A stretch of 64,000 nucleotides of DNA from Rhizobium sp. WYJ-E13 (GCF_018987265.1 NZ_CP076853.1:558001-622000); one strand, 5' to 3'. Positions 54,924-63,599 are shown, counted from the first letter of the stretch. Translations and numbers: made by a program. The notes: generated by a model from the sequence alone, not told the origin.

Positions 54924-55934
54924 ATGAGACCAGATGCGCTGCTCTATCCCGCCCCCGAAGGACTCTATTGCCCGGAAGGCGGCTTCTATGTCGATCCGGT
55001 GCGGCCGGTGGAGCGGGCGCTCATCACCCACGGCCATTCCGACCACGCCCGTCCGGGCCATGGGAACGTGCTCGCCACTCGCCAGACCCTCGACATCATG
55101 CGCATCCGCTATGGTGGCGGCTTCTCAGCCAGCGAACAGCCGGTCGCTTTCGGGGAGGAACTCGTCGTCAACGGCGTGAAGGTGTGTTTTCATCCTGCCG
55201 GTCATGTTCTCGGGTCGGCGCAGATCGCCATCGAGAAGAACGGCACGCGCATCGTCGTTTCAGGCGATTACAAGCGCCGGCCCGACCCGACCTGCGAAGC
55301 CTATGTGCCGGTACCCTGCGATGTGTTCATCACCGAGGCGACCTTTGGCCTGCCGGTCTTCCACCATCCCGATCCGATCGACGAGACCGGCAAGCTCCTC
55401 GCCTCGCTGCGCCAGTTTCCCGAACGCACGCACCTCGTCGGCGCCTATGCGCTCGGCAAGGCGCAGCGCGTCATCCGCCTGCTGCGTGATGCGGGTTATG
55501 GCGAGCCGATCTACATCCACGGCGCTATGGAACGGCTCTGCGACTATTATATCAGCCAGGGCATCGATCTCGGCGAACTCCTTCCGGCGACGAGCGAAAG
55601 CCGCGACAAGTCCGCCTTCAAGGGCGCCGTCGTCGTTGGCCCATCCTCGGCTTTTGCCGACCGCTGGGCACGCCGCTTCAACGATCCGCTGCCGTCTTTC
55701 GCTTCGGGCTGGATGATGGTGCGCCAGCGTGCCAAGCAGCTCGGAGTCGAACTGCCGCTCGTCATCTCCGATCATTGCGACTGGCCGGAACTGACCGAGA
55801 CGATCACCGAGCTCGCCCCGCAGGAAGTCTGGGTTACCCATGGCCGCGAGGAGGCGCTGGTCCGCTGGTGCGAGCTGCAGGGCATCAAGGCCAAGCCGCT
55901 GCATCTGGTGGGCTATGAGGATGAGGGGGATTGA
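54924..55934 (+). CDS. Ligase-associated DNA exonuclease (MBL fold)
   Basis: A 336-residue protein of the DNA-ligase-associated exonuclease family. Metallo-beta-lactamase and beta-CASP motifs are 'ALITHGHSDHARPGH' (H-x-H-x-D-H), 'CFHPAGHVLGSAQI', 'VVSGDYKRR' (Asp ligand) and 'SDHCDWPEL'. It sits 3 bases upstream of an ATP-dependent ligase. Together they are the conserved pair usually accompanied by a DEXH helicase, thought to act in repair of damaged or cross-linked DNA. The helicase gene is not in this window. Confidence 0.93.
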   Translation: MRPDALLYPAPEGLYCPEGGFYVDPVRPVERALITHGHSDHARPGHGNVLATRQTLDIMRIRYGGGFSASEQPVAFGEELVVNGVKVCFHPAGHVLGSAQIAIEKNGTRIVVSGDYKRRPDPTCEAYVPVPCDVFITEATFGLPVFHHPDPIDETGKLLASLRQFPERTHLVGAYALGKAQRVIRLLRDAGYGEPIYIHGAMERLCDYYISQGIDLGELLPATSESRDKSAFKGAVVVGPSSAFADRWARRFNDPLPSFASGWMMVRQRAKQLGVELPLVISDHCDWPELTETITELAPQEVWVTHGREEALVRWCELQGIKAKPLHLVGYEDEGD

Positions 55935-55937
55935 AAC

Positions 55938-57563
55938 ATGAAAGCCTTCGCCGATCTCCTCGACCGCGTGGTCCTCACTCCCAGCCGCACCGGCAAGCTG
56001 AAACTGCTGACCGACTACTTCCGCAACACGCCGGACCCGGACCGAGGCTACGGCCTTGCCGTGATCGCCGGCACGCTGGAGGTGCGCAACGTCAAGCCCG
56101 CCATGCTGCGCGAACTGGTGCTGGAACGCATGGACGACGTGCTCTTCCGCTATTCCTACGACTATGTCGGCGACCTCGCCGAAACCATCTCGCTGGTCTG
56201 GGACAATGAGCGCGATATCGACCGCTCCGCTCTCGCCCAGCCGCGCCTCGGCGAGGTGGTCGTCAAAATGAATTCGCTCGGCCGCACGGAGGTGCGCAGC
56301 TTCGTGCGCGATCTGCTCGACCGGCTCGATTCCTCCGGCCGCTTCGCCTTCATCAAGCTGGCGACCGGGGCGCTGCGTATCGGCGTTTCCGCCCGCCTCG
56401 CCAAGCAGGCGCTCGCCGATCTCGGCGACAGGGACGTCACCGAGATCGAGACTCTCTGGCATGGTCTGCAGTCGCCCTATGAAAGCCTGTTCAAATGGCT
56501 GGAAGGCGGAGAAGAAAAGCCGGTGCTGGCAACGCCTGCCATTTTCCATTCCGTCATGCTCGCCAATCCGGTAGAGGAAGGGGATCTCGCCAATCTCGAT
56601 CCCGTCGATTACGCAGCCGAATGGAAATGGGACGGCATTCGCGTCCAGCTTTCCCGTTCCGGTGAGACGCGCAGGATCTATTCCCGTTCCGGTGATGATA
56701 TCTCCGGCGCCTTTCCCGATATTCTGGAATCGATCAGCTTTTCGGGCGTCATCGACGGCGAGCTTCTGGTCGGCGGCACGGCACGTTCGAATAATCCGAC
56801 CCGCACCTTCTCCGATCTGCAGCAGCGCCTGAACCGCAAGACAGTAACGTCAAGGATGCTGGAGGAGTATCCGGCTTTCATCCGCGCTTACGACATGCTT
56901 TTCGACGACGAACAGGATGTGCGCGGCAGGAATTATGTCGAGCGTCGTGACCGGCTTTCGGAAATTATCGACCGCGCCCCGCATGACCGCTTCGACCTCT
57001 CGCCGCTTGTGTCATTCGCGACGTGGGAGGACCTGGACGGTCTGCGCGCAGCCCCGCCCGATCCCGTCATCGAAGGCGTGATGATCAAGCGCCGCGACAG
57101 CATCTATCAGGCTGGCCGCATGAAGGGGCCGTGGTTCAAGTGGAAGCGTAACCCCTACAACGTCGATGCCGTGCTGATGTATGCCCAGCGCGGCCACGGC
57201 AAGCGCTCCAGCTATTATTCGGATTTCACCTTCGGCGTCTGGGCGGATGACGAGGATGGCGAACAGCTCGTCCCCGTTGGTAAGGCCTATTTCGGCTTCA
57301 CCGATGCCGAGCTCGAAGTGCTGGACAAGTTCGTGCGCAACAATACGACGGAACGCTTCGGTCCGGTCAGGGCTGTCAGGGCCGACAAGGAATTCGGCTT
57401 CGTGGTGGAAGTCGCCTTCGAGGGAATCAACCGATCCACTCGTCACAAGTCAGGCGTCGCCATGCGCTTCCCCCGCATCGCGAGATTGCGCCCCGACAAG
57501 CCCTCCTACGAGGCCGATCGCCTGCGCACCCTCATCGCCATGATCGACGCCAAGGCGGGTTGA
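55938..57563 (+). CDS. ATP-dependent DNA ligase, cisplatin-damage-response type
   Basis: A 541-residue ligase. An N-terminal DNA-binding domain (about 1-200) precedes the nucleotidyltransferase domain with the adenylated lysine K230 in 'EWKWDGIRVQ' and 'GVIDGELLV'. Motif IV/V 'EGVMIKRRDSIYQAGRMKGPWFKWKRNPY' follows, then an OB domain ending 'FPRIARLRPDKPSYEADRLRTL'. Full length. It forms an operon with the upstream exonuclease. The predicted role is sealing repair intermediates apart from the replicative NAD-dependent ligase. Confidence 0.94.
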   Translation: MKAFADLLDRVVLTPSRTGKLKLLTDYFRNTPDPDRGYGLAVIAGTLEVRNVKPAMLRELVLERMDDVLFRYSYDYVGDLAETISLVWDNERDIDRSALAQPRLGEVVVKMNSLGRTEVRSFVRDLLDRLDSSGRFAFIKLATGALRIGVSARLAKQALADLGDRDVTEIETLWHGLQSPYESLFKWLEGGEEKPVLATPAIFHSVMLANPVEEGDLANLDPVDYAAEWKWDGIRVQLSRSGETRRIYSRSGDDISGAFPDILESISFSGVIDGELLVGGTARSNNPTRTFSDLQQRLNRKTVTSRMLEEYPAFIRAYDMLFDDEQDVRGRNYVERRDRLSEIIDRAPHDRFDLSPLVSFATWEDLDGLRAAPPDPVIEGVMIKRRDSIYQAGRMKGPWFKWKRNPYNVDAVLMYAQRGHGKRSSYYSDFTFGVWADDEDGEQLVPVGKAYFGFTDAELEVLDKFVRNNTTERFGPVRAVRADKEFGFVVEVAFEGINRSTRHKSGVAMRFPRIARLRPDKPSYEADRLRTLIAMIDAKAG

Positions 57564-57678
57564 CGATATCTGCCTGCGCAACAATGACGCAGGCTCCCCG
57601 TTTTCAACAGCATGTGTATTGGCGGCAACGCTCTTCCGGTGCAGATTTTTTGAGCCGGGGAAATGATGGGTGCCGTGT

Positions 57679-58602
57679 ATGAGCTCGCAAGAACGAAATG
57701 CCTTTTTCCGTCAACGCCGCGGCCTGCTTGCAGGCATGGCCGGTTCTCTTTTGCTGCCAAGCCTTGCGAATGCCTTCGACGTGCCCGACGTTCCGAGGCT
57801 CGCCAAGCATGATTATGCCGGCGTTCGCCGCCACTTCCGCACCAAGCTGCTGCAGAAGGGGCCGGCGCCGGACAAATACGAGCCGCTGACAGCACCCGCC
57901 GATGCCGACCGCATCTTCTATCGCTCCGGCTACGGCGGCGAATTGGAACTGACCGCCTGGGTTTCGAAGTACAAGCGCGAACAAAAGCCCAAGCCCGGCA
58001 TCCTCTTCCTCCATGGCGGCAATGCCATGGGCATCGGCCACTGGCAGCTCGTGAAGCCTTACATGGATGCCGGCTATGTCGTGATGATGCCGTCCTTGCG
58101 CGGCGAAAACGGCCAGATGGGCAATTTCTCCGGCTTTTATGACGAGGTGGACGACGTGCTCGCCGCGACCGAGCGCCTGCGCCATCTGCCGGGCGTCGAT
58201 CCCGAGCGCCTCTTCATCGCGGGTCATAGCGTCGGCGGCACGCTGACCATGCTGACGGCGATGAGTACGCATCGTTTTCGGGCGGCCGTGCCGATTTCAG
58301 GCAACGCGGATGCCTTCCGCTTCTTCAACCGCTATCCCGAAGACATCCGCTTCGACGATTCCAACACGCATGAATTCGAGGTGCGCACGGCGCTTTGCTA
58401 CGCGCACAGCTTCAAATGCCCGGTGCGCGTGCTGCACGGCAAGGAAGAGTCCCACTTCAACGATCGCGCCGATCTGCTCGTCTCGCGTGCCCGTGCGGCG
58501 GGCACGCATATCGAAGCCGATACGGTAGCCGGCAACCACACTTCGGCGCTGCCGGCCGAGATCGCGCAAAGCATCCAGTTCTTTCACGGTGTGGCGGCCT
58601 GA
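57679..58602 (+). CDS. Exported alpha/beta-fold hydrolase (Tat-like signal)
   Basis: A 307-residue hydrolase. The N-terminus 'FFRQRRGLLAGMAGSLLLPSLANA' is a twin-arginine-type signal. The serine elbow is 'LFIAGHSVGGTLTML', the oxyanion loop 'GILFLHGGNAMGIGHWQLV', and the His 'VAGNHTSAL'. Substrate unknown: 'HFNDRADLLVSRARAAGTHIE' resembles peptidase S9/S15-like or acyl hydrolases. It follows the ligase gene after 115 bases, without an obvious link. Confidence 0.82.
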   Translation: MSSQERNAFFRQRRGLLAGMAGSLLLPSLANAFDVPDVPRLAKHDYAGVRRHFRTKLLQKGPAPDKYEPLTAPADADRIFYRSGYGGELELTAWVSKYKREQKPKPGILFLHGGNAMGIGHWQLVKPYMDAGYVVMMPSLRGENGQMGNFSGFYDEVDDVLAATERLRHLPGVDPERLFIAGHSVGGTLTMLTAMSTHRFRAAVPISGNADAFRFFNRYPEDIRFDDSNTHEFEVRTALCYAHSFKCPVRVLHGKEESHFNDRADLLVSRARAAGTHIEADTVAGNHTSALPAEIAQSIQFFHGVAA

Positions 58603-58749
58603 TAGTCGCCGGATGCGGGTCAGGCGACTGCCTGCATCGTCAGACTTTTTCGGCCGCTTTCAGCTTCGGCCGCCAGCCTCGCGCCAGCCGCGAATGCCAT
58701 CCTGCGAGCAGATAATGCTGTCTCTGTTATCGCTGATGAGGATGGTTTC

Positions 58750-59562
58750 ATGAATTTTCTGCGCCGGGCTTTCCCGTTTGCCGGGCTCGTTGCTGCCGCG
58801 ACGTCACTTAGTGGCTGCAATATTATCGTTCCGGATGTCGCGGCCGATTCTCCGGCGCGCTTCGTGCAGGAAATCTCGCCGGTCTTCTACGAGCCGCCGG
58901 GCGTCGATCCGCGCCGCGTCAAGCCGATCCCCGATCAGCCGGTGCCGCAGACGCGAGAACTCTACAAGACCCAGTTCCACCAGACTTACGGTCTGCCGGT
59001 CAGCAACCCGCTGCGCCTCGATATGGGCAGGTACGGCCAGGTCAGGGACGGCGATTTCACGCTGCCGGCCATCCCTGCCAGCCGCATCCAGCCGGAATAT
59101 CTGCGCCAGGAGGTCGATTACCAGACCAACGAGCGCCCCGGCACGATCGTCGTCGATACCAAGGACCGCTTCCTCTATTTTGTCGAAGGCAATGGCAAGG
59201 CCATGCGCTACGGCGTTGGTCTCGGCCGCGAGGGCTTCGCCTGGAAGGGCCGCGGCGTCATCCAGTGGAAGCAGAAGTGGCCGCGCTGGACACCGCCGGT
59301 CGAAATGGTCTCCCGCCAGCCGGAAGTTCGCCCCTTCTCTGCGGAAAATGGCGGCATGAATCCGGGCCTCGCCAATCCCCTCGGCGCCCGCGCCATGTAT
59401 ATTTTCAAGAACGGCCAGGACACCCTCTATCGCATCCACGGCACCCCCGATTGGCAGTCGATCGGCAAGGCGGTTTCGTCCGGCTGTGTACGCATGCTCA
59501 ATCAGGATGTGGTCGACCTTTACGACCGAGTGCCGGCCAAGTCCGAGATCGTTGTGATGTAG
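58750..59562 (+). CDS. L,D-transpeptidase, lipoprotein
   Basis: A 270-residue YkuD-domain enzyme cross-linking peptidoglycan through meso-DAP, or attaching proteins to it. The signal has an LSGC lipobox ('LVAAATSLSGCNII'). The catalytic motif H-x(n)-SSGC is 'YRIHGTPDWQSIGKAVSSGCVRM' with H230 and C246 intact. It is followed by a paralogue sharing the motif and the 'IQWKQKWPRW' insert, so this is a tandem duplication with divergence. Confidence 0.92.
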   Translation: MNFLRRAFPFAGLVAAATSLSGCNIIVPDVAADSPARFVQEISPVFYEPPGVDPRRVKPIPDQPVPQTRELYKTQFHQTYGLPVSNPLRLDMGRYGQVRDGDFTLPAIPASRIQPEYLRQEVDYQTNERPGTIVVDTKDRFLYFVEGNGKAMRYGVGLGREGFAWKGRGVIQWKQKWPRWTPPVEMVSRQPEVRPFSAENGGMNPGLANPLGARAMYIFKNGQDTLYRIHGTPDWQSIGKAVSSGCVRMLNQDVVDLYDRVPAKSEIVVM

Positions 59563-59737
59563 GGCTGCAACAGGGCAGGCGAGATCGTCTGCCCGGAGCC
59601 GGACACGTCTGCGTGATGCTATGGTTTATTCAGCATAAGCCGATAGATCTTTCCTTGTCGATTTCGGCATTGGACGAATCAGGGGTGAGCTGCGTTTATT
59701 GCGAGCCCCGCATCACGAAGGAAACCAGTCCCGCGTC

Positions 59738-60463
59738 ATGAGCCTCGATAAACCTCTCTCCCGTCGTAGCTTTCTTTCCTTTTCGGCTTTAACAGCGGCT
59801 TCCGCGCTGGCAGGCTGTGCCTCCACGTCGAATACGGTCGAAAATGGCGGCATGCAGATCAGCTACCGCTCTCCTTTCCGCCCGTTCCAGACGACGAGCG
59901 TGCCCGGTGAAGCAGAACTTGCCGTCATGTACGGCCCAATCGAAGACGGCGGTTTCCTCATCCCCGCCGTTCCCTACCAGCAGATCGATCCGCGCTACTA
60001 TCGCCAGCAGGTCGTGGATCCGACGGGCCAGCCGCCCGGCACCATCGTTGTCGATACGCCCTCGCGTTTCCTCTATCTCGTCCAGCCCGGCGGCATGGCG
60101 ATGCGCTACGGCGTCGGCATCGGCCGCGAAGGTTTCGCATGGTCGGGCAACGGCGTGATCCAGTGGAAGCAGAAATGGCCGCGCTGGAAGCCGCCGAACG
60201 AGATGGTTGCCCGCCAGCCGGAGCTTGCGAAATACTCGATCGAGCGTGGCGGCATGGAGCCAGGCCTCTTGAACCCGCTCGGTGCGCGCGCGCTCTACAT
60301 CTTCTCCGACGGTGAAGATACGCTCTACCGCTTGCACGGCAATCCCGAATGGCGCTCCATCGGCAAGGCCGTCTCGTCGGGCTGCGTGCGCCTGCTGAAC
60401 CAGGACATTATCGACCTCTACGATCGCGTCCCCAACAAAACCCCGATCGTTGTTTGGCAGTGA
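59738..60463 (+). CDS. L,D-transpeptidase, Tat-type lipoprotein signal
   Basis: A 241-residue paralogue of the preceding protein. The signal 'LSRRSFLSFSALTAASALAGC' combines a twin-arginine motif SRRSF with an LAGC lipobox, so the enzyme may be exported folded and then lipidated. The catalytic His and Cys are H200 and C216 in 'YRLHGNPEWRSIGKAVSSGCVRL'. 'IQWKQKWPRW' is shared with the neighbour. It probably forms 3-3 cross-links or anchors outer-membrane proteins. A repeat pair and a terminator follow. Confidence 0.92.
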   Translation: MSLDKPLSRRSFLSFSALTAASALAGCASTSNTVENGGMQISYRSPFRPFQTTSVPGEAELAVMYGPIEDGGFLIPAVPYQQIDPRYYRQQVVDPTGQPPGTIVVDTPSRFLYLVQPGGMAMRYGVGIGREGFAWSGNGVIQWKQKWPRWKPPNEMVARQPELAKYSIERGGMEPGLLNPLGARALYIFSDGEDTLYRLHGNPEWRSIGKAVSSGCVRLLNQDIIDLYDRVPNKTPIVVWQ

Positions 60464-60475
60464 GGAGAGGTGCCG

Positions 60476-60542
60476 CGCAGCGGCAACAATCGATCCAGTG
60501 AATCGATTGTAGCGACGAACGCCCGAAGCGTAAGCGCAGGGC
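60476..60542. repeat. Intergenic palindromic repeat, copy 2
   Basis: The core ACAATCGAT (60486-60494) and ATCGATTGT (60502-60510) around CCAGTGA, then GCCC...GGGC to 60542. The outermost base pair is A-T where copies 1 and 3 have G-C, with both sides changed, so the stem is kept. Confidence 0.75.
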
Positions 60543-60559
60543 CGGAGCGGTCGGGGGAA

Positions 60560-60622
60560 GCCCGAGCAATCGATCCAGTGAATCGATTGCAGCAGCGAAC
60601 GCCCGAAGCGCAAGCGAAGGGC
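60560..60622. repeat. Intergenic palindromic repeat, copy 3
   Basis: The core GCAATCGAT (60566-60574) and ATCGATTGC (60582-60590) around CCAGTGA, then a GCCC...GGGC stem to 60622. It lies exactly 80 bases after copy 2, in the same orientation. Confidence 0.75.
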
Positions 60623-60645
60623 TGAGGAGTGCCAAGCCAAAAAGC

Positions 60646-60677
60646 AAAGCCGCCCGTACAACACGGGCGGCTTTTTT
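60646..60677 (+). terminator. Intrinsic terminator after the L,D-transpeptidase pair
   Basis: A perfect 12-bp stem AAAGCCGCCCGT / ACGGGCGGCTTT with a 5-base loop and a T run to 60677. The palindromic repeats lie between it and the stop codon. Confidence 0.9.
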
Positions 60678-60680
60678 ATC

Positions 60681-60950
60681 AGGGAGTTTAGCTACATCCT
60701 TTGGGTGACACTGGTCGGCCATATCGATCCGATCATTCTGGTTGCCATGACCTATCCGGCAATCCAGGTTGCCGCGCTCTCTGATGTCGAGGAGGACAAG
60801 TCGGGTCTTGCTTCCGGTCTGCTCTTTGCTTCCTTCCGGATCGGCGGCATCGTCTTCGTGGCGTTGCTGGCGATCCTGATCACCCTGCTTGCCGCTGTCG
60901 GCCCGAAGACCGCAACGGTTCGCCAGCAGGCCTATCAGACCGCGGAATAA
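60681..60950 (+). pseudogene. C-terminal remnant of an MFS transporter
   Basis: An open stretch reading 'FSYILWVTLVGHIDPIILVAMTYPAIQVAALSDVEEDKSGLASGLLFASFRIGGIVFVALLAILITLLAAVG' matches the helices near the C-terminus of DHA-type MFS drug exporters ('GLASGL..ASFRIGG'). No start or upstream half exists: it begins directly after a terminator. It is best read as a decayed gene fragment; translation from GTG 60705 would give an 81-residue two-helix peptide. Confidence 0.6.
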
Positions 60951-61012
60951 CGCAAATTGCCCGCGTCTATCAGGCGCGGGCATTCTGTCTGAGGCCGTAA
61001 TTCCGTCTCCGC

Positions 61013-61504
61013 CTATATGCTGGCGTTGAGATTGCCCCGCAACCGGTGCAGCATGTCGCGCATGACGGCCATTTCCTCCAGCGTACAGCCGATCGCCTCG
61101 CCGATCGAAGACATGATCGTATTGATCTCGCCCTTCATCGACTGACCCTTCGGCGTCAGCGACACGATGACCTGCCGTTCGTCACGGGAATCGCGGAGGC
61201 GCTTGATGAGGCCGTTCTGCTCCAGCCGCTTGAGGAGGGGGGAGAGCGTGCCGGAATCGAGATCGAGCTGTTCGCCGATCGTCTTGACCGGCAGTTCGGC
61301 CTTTTCCCAAAGCACCAGCATGACGATATATTGCGGATAGGTGAGGCCCACCCTGTCGAGTATGGGCTTGTAGGCGCGGGTAAAGGCGTGCGCCGTCGCA
61401 TAGACCGCGAAACAGAGCTGCTTCTCCAGCCGCTTTTCCTCTTCCGGTATTTCCATCACTTTCGCCGTTCTCGCTTTCATCGCTGCCATCCCCAGAGGTC
61501 TCAT
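61013..61504 (-). CDS. ohrR: OhrR-type MarR regulator of organic hydroperoxide response
   Basis: A 163-residue MarR repressor. The peroxide-sensing Cys is C31 in 'LEKQLCFAVYATAHAFTRAYKPIL'. 'LTYPQYIVMLVLWEKAELPVKTIGEQLDLDSGTLSPLLKRLEQNGLIKRLRDSRDERQVIVSLTPKG' is the winged helix. In the family, oxidation of this Cys releases the ohr promoter. GAGG upstream favours ATG 61504 over 61555. It is divergent from ohr, with palindromic sites between. Confidence 0.92.
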   Translation of the reverse strand: MRPLGMAAMKARTAKVMEIPEEEKRLEKQLCFAVYATAHAFTRAYKPILDRVGLTYPQYIVMLVLWEKAELPVKTIGEQLDLDSGTLSPLLKRLEQNGLIKRLRDSRDERQVIVSLTPKGQSMKGEINTIMSSIGEAIGCTLEEMAVMRDMLHRLRGNLNASI

Positions 61505-61526
61505 TGTCCTCTTTTCAAATTCTGAA

Positions 61527-61566
61527 TGCAATTTGCAAAATTCACTTGCGTACAATTTAATTGGAC
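61527..61566. promoter_or_regulatory. OhrR-binding sites between ohrR and ohr
   Basis: GTACAATTTAATTGGAC (61550-61566) is a near-perfect palindrome of the TACAATT/AATTGTA type bound by OhrR in other bacteria, with one mismatch. A second symmetric element TGCAATTTGCA (61527-61537) lies 13 bases to the left. Both sit in the divergent promoter. Confidence 0.65.
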
Positions 61567-61616
61567 GTTATTAAAAACTCAACCCGGACGAACGGGGCTA
61601 ACCAAAGGAGATTGTC

Positions 61617-62039
61617 ATGCCTATTCTCTACACGACCAAAGCTTCTGCCACCGGTGGCCGCGCAGGCCGCGCCGTTTCTGAAAACGGCGTTCTCGACGTC
61701 ACGCTGACCGTGCCGAAGGAGCTCGGCGGCGACGGCGCAACCGGCACCAATCCCGAACAGCTCTTCGCAGCCGGCTATTCGGCCTGCTTCCTCGGTGCTT
61801 TGAAATTTGTGGCCGGCAAGGAAAAGGTCAAGATTCCCGAGGAAACAACGGTTTCCGCAACCGTCGGCATCGGCCCGCGTGAAGATGGCGGCGGCTTCGG
61901 CATCGAAGTTGCGCTGACGGTCAACATCCCGGGTGTCGATAAGGCAACCGCCGAAAAGCTCGCTGCGGCCGCCCATATCGTCTGCCCTTATAGCCACGCC
62001 ATGCGCACCTCGACCGAAGTTCCGGTCACGGTTGCCTGA
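61617..62039 (+). CDS. ohr: Organic hydroperoxide resistance protein
   Basis: A 140-residue thiol peroxidase of the Ohr/OsmC fold. The catalytic Cys pair is C57 in 'AAGYSACFLGAL' and C123 in 'AHIVCPYSHAMR'. 'TGGRAGRAVSENGVLDVTLTVPKELGG' is the conserved start. It reduces organic hydroperoxides, usually with lipoyl-protein electrons. AAAGGAG lies 5 bases ahead of ATG 61617. Divergent from ohrR. Confidence 0.96.
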   Translation: MPILYTTKASATGGRAGRAVSENGVLDVTLTVPKELGGDGATGTNPEQLFAAGYSACFLGALKFVAGKEKVKIPEETTVSATVGIGPREDGGGFGIEVALTVNIPGVDKATAEKLAAAAHIVCPYSHAMRTSTEVPVTVA

Positions 62040-62062
62040 TTGTCCTGCAGCGCCAGTGAATA

Positions 62063-62091
62063 AAGGCCGGGGGCATCACTCCGGCTTTTTT
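62063..62091 (+). terminator. Intrinsic terminator after ohr
   Basis: GCCGG (62066-62070) and CCGGC (62081-62085), extended by A-T and G-T pairs, around a 10-base loop, with six T from 62086. It touches the stop of the convergent peroxidase gene. Confidence 0.75.
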
Positions 62092-63389
62092 CAGTGCGCC
62101 GCTTGTTGTGCTGGGCTGGGCAGCTGATCCGCATCGGTCAGCGTGCCCAAGAAGGCGACGATGTCGTCGATCTCCGATTCCGTCAGTGCCGGCGAGTCGC
62201 CGGGCTTGCGGCCGAAGGGCGGGTCGCGGTTGAGATTGTCCCAATAGGCCTGCGGAACATCGTCATATTTGCGGATCGTACCGTCGGCATCCCGAGGGTA
62301 CCACCGACCGGGATCGCTGTCGCGCGTGGCGTAGAAGGAAACGACATCGCGTAGCGAATGGAAGTAGCCGTTGTGGAAGAAGCTCTTCTTCAGCGCCACA
62401 TTGCGCAGCGTCGGCGTGCGGAACAGGCCGCAATAGTCCGGCCGATCCGTGAAGTCGGTACGCTGAGGGCCGCAGAGGCCGAGATCGTGATAATCAGGGT
62501 CGCTGTTGGCGGGGATCGCCATGTTGCGCGGCACCGCCAACCCCAGGAAGCCGAAGTCCGAAAACTGCGGCGGCTCGCCGTCATTGGCGGGCTCGCTCAG
62601 ATGACAGCTCGAACAGTTTCCCTTGGCCGGATCCTCGAAAAGTTCACGCCCACGCAGTTCCTGCGCCGTCAGTGCTCCCTTGCCGGCAAGGAAGGCGTCA
62701 TAGCGGCTGGAATAGGGATAGAAGTCCGCTCTGCTCTGCTCGAAGGTGCTGAGCGCCTCGACCACACCCCGGAAGGCATCCTTGGCATCGCCGAAAATCT
62801 CCTGGCCGAAAATCTCCCTGAAATCGTCGGCATAGGGCGCCTTGCTGAGTGAGGTGACGACTTGGGCTTCATCCCTGTTGCCCATTTCGAACGGTGAAAG
62901 CAGCGGGATCTTCGCCTGGTCATAGCCGTGGTCCACGCGCCCGTCCCAGGTCAGGCCGCCGGTCGGCCCGTTGTCGACGCTTTCGTCGCCTTCATCCTCG
63001 GAATCGTAGAAATGCTCGGTGAAGGAGGGGACCGCCTGCAGATAGCGCAAGGTCGGCACGGCGCGCAGGCCCGGCTGGTCCATATGCGGCCCGCCCATTT
63101 CGACCGGCGTCGCGGCGGCCGGGGCGAAAGCATGATGCGGATCGTGGCAGGAGGCGCAAGCCTGTACGCCGGAGGCCGAAAGCGAGGCATCGGAGAACAT
63201 CTTGCGGCCGAGTTCCGTCAGGGCTTCGGCGCGGGCATAGGCCTCCGCCCGCGACATCGGACCGGGGTGTATGCCGCCGGTGATGGCCGCGCTGCTTTGC
63301 CGCAGGGGCGGAAGGCTGAAACCAAGCGCAGTCGCCGCCAAACCGAGCGCCAGACCGGATCGCAGCAGCCAGATAATCTTTGTCGTCAT
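62091..63389 (-). CDS. Di-haem cytochrome c peroxidase (CcpA/MauG-like)
   Basis: A 432-residue periplasmic protein. The N-terminal signal is followed by two haem-c motifs: C78-A-S-C81-H in 'VQACASCHDPHHAF' and C259-S-S-C262-H in 'KGNCSSCHLSEP'. 'FRTPTLRNVALKKSFFHNGYFHSLRDVVSFY' carries the distal Met/His-type region of the family. The predicted activity is H2O2 reduction or a MauG-like oxidation. A large part of the middle is more divergent than in classical CcpA. It is divergent from an acid phosphatase-type gene. Confidence 0.9.
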   Translation of the reverse strand: MTTKIIWLLRSGLALGLAATALGFSLPPLRQSSAAITGGIHPGPMSRAEAYARAEALTELGRKMFSDASLSASGVQACASCHDPHHAFAPAAATPVEMGGPHMDQPGLRAVPTLRYLQAVPSFTEHFYDSEDEGDESVDNGPTGGLTWDGRVDHGYDQAKIPLLSPFEMGNRDEAQVVTSLSKAPYADDFREIFGQEIFGDAKDAFRGVVEALSTFEQSRADFYPYSSRYDAFLAGKGALTAQELRGRELFEDPAKGNCSSCHLSEPANDGEPPQFSDFGFLGLAVPRNMAIPANSDPDYHDLGLCGPQRTDFTDRPDYCGLFRTPTLRNVALKKSFFHNGYFHSLRDVVSFYATRDSDPGRWYPRDADGTIRKYDDVPQAYWDNLNRDPPFGRKPGDSPALTESEIDDIVAFLGTLTDADQLPSPAQQAAH

Positions 63390-63599
63390 GCCAAGGATTC
63401 CAATGGGTTAACATCGTCCTCCCCATGATCGAACCTGACTGCAACAGATTGATGACGCGCGCCTGCCAGCCGTGGCGACGACCCGCCCGATGTCACAAAG
63501 TTGATAGACGGCAGGAATAGCGTCGCGCTTGCGCTTAGGCCTTTTCATTTCCGCCGGGCGCTCCTCTAGCCACGCCCCTTAGCCATGAGGTATACCGCC

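Noticed and set aside
63480..63560. Pho box upstream of the acid phosphatase gene
   Set aside because: TGTCAC occurs once at about 63491, but no second CTGTCAT-like repeat follows at 11-base spacing.
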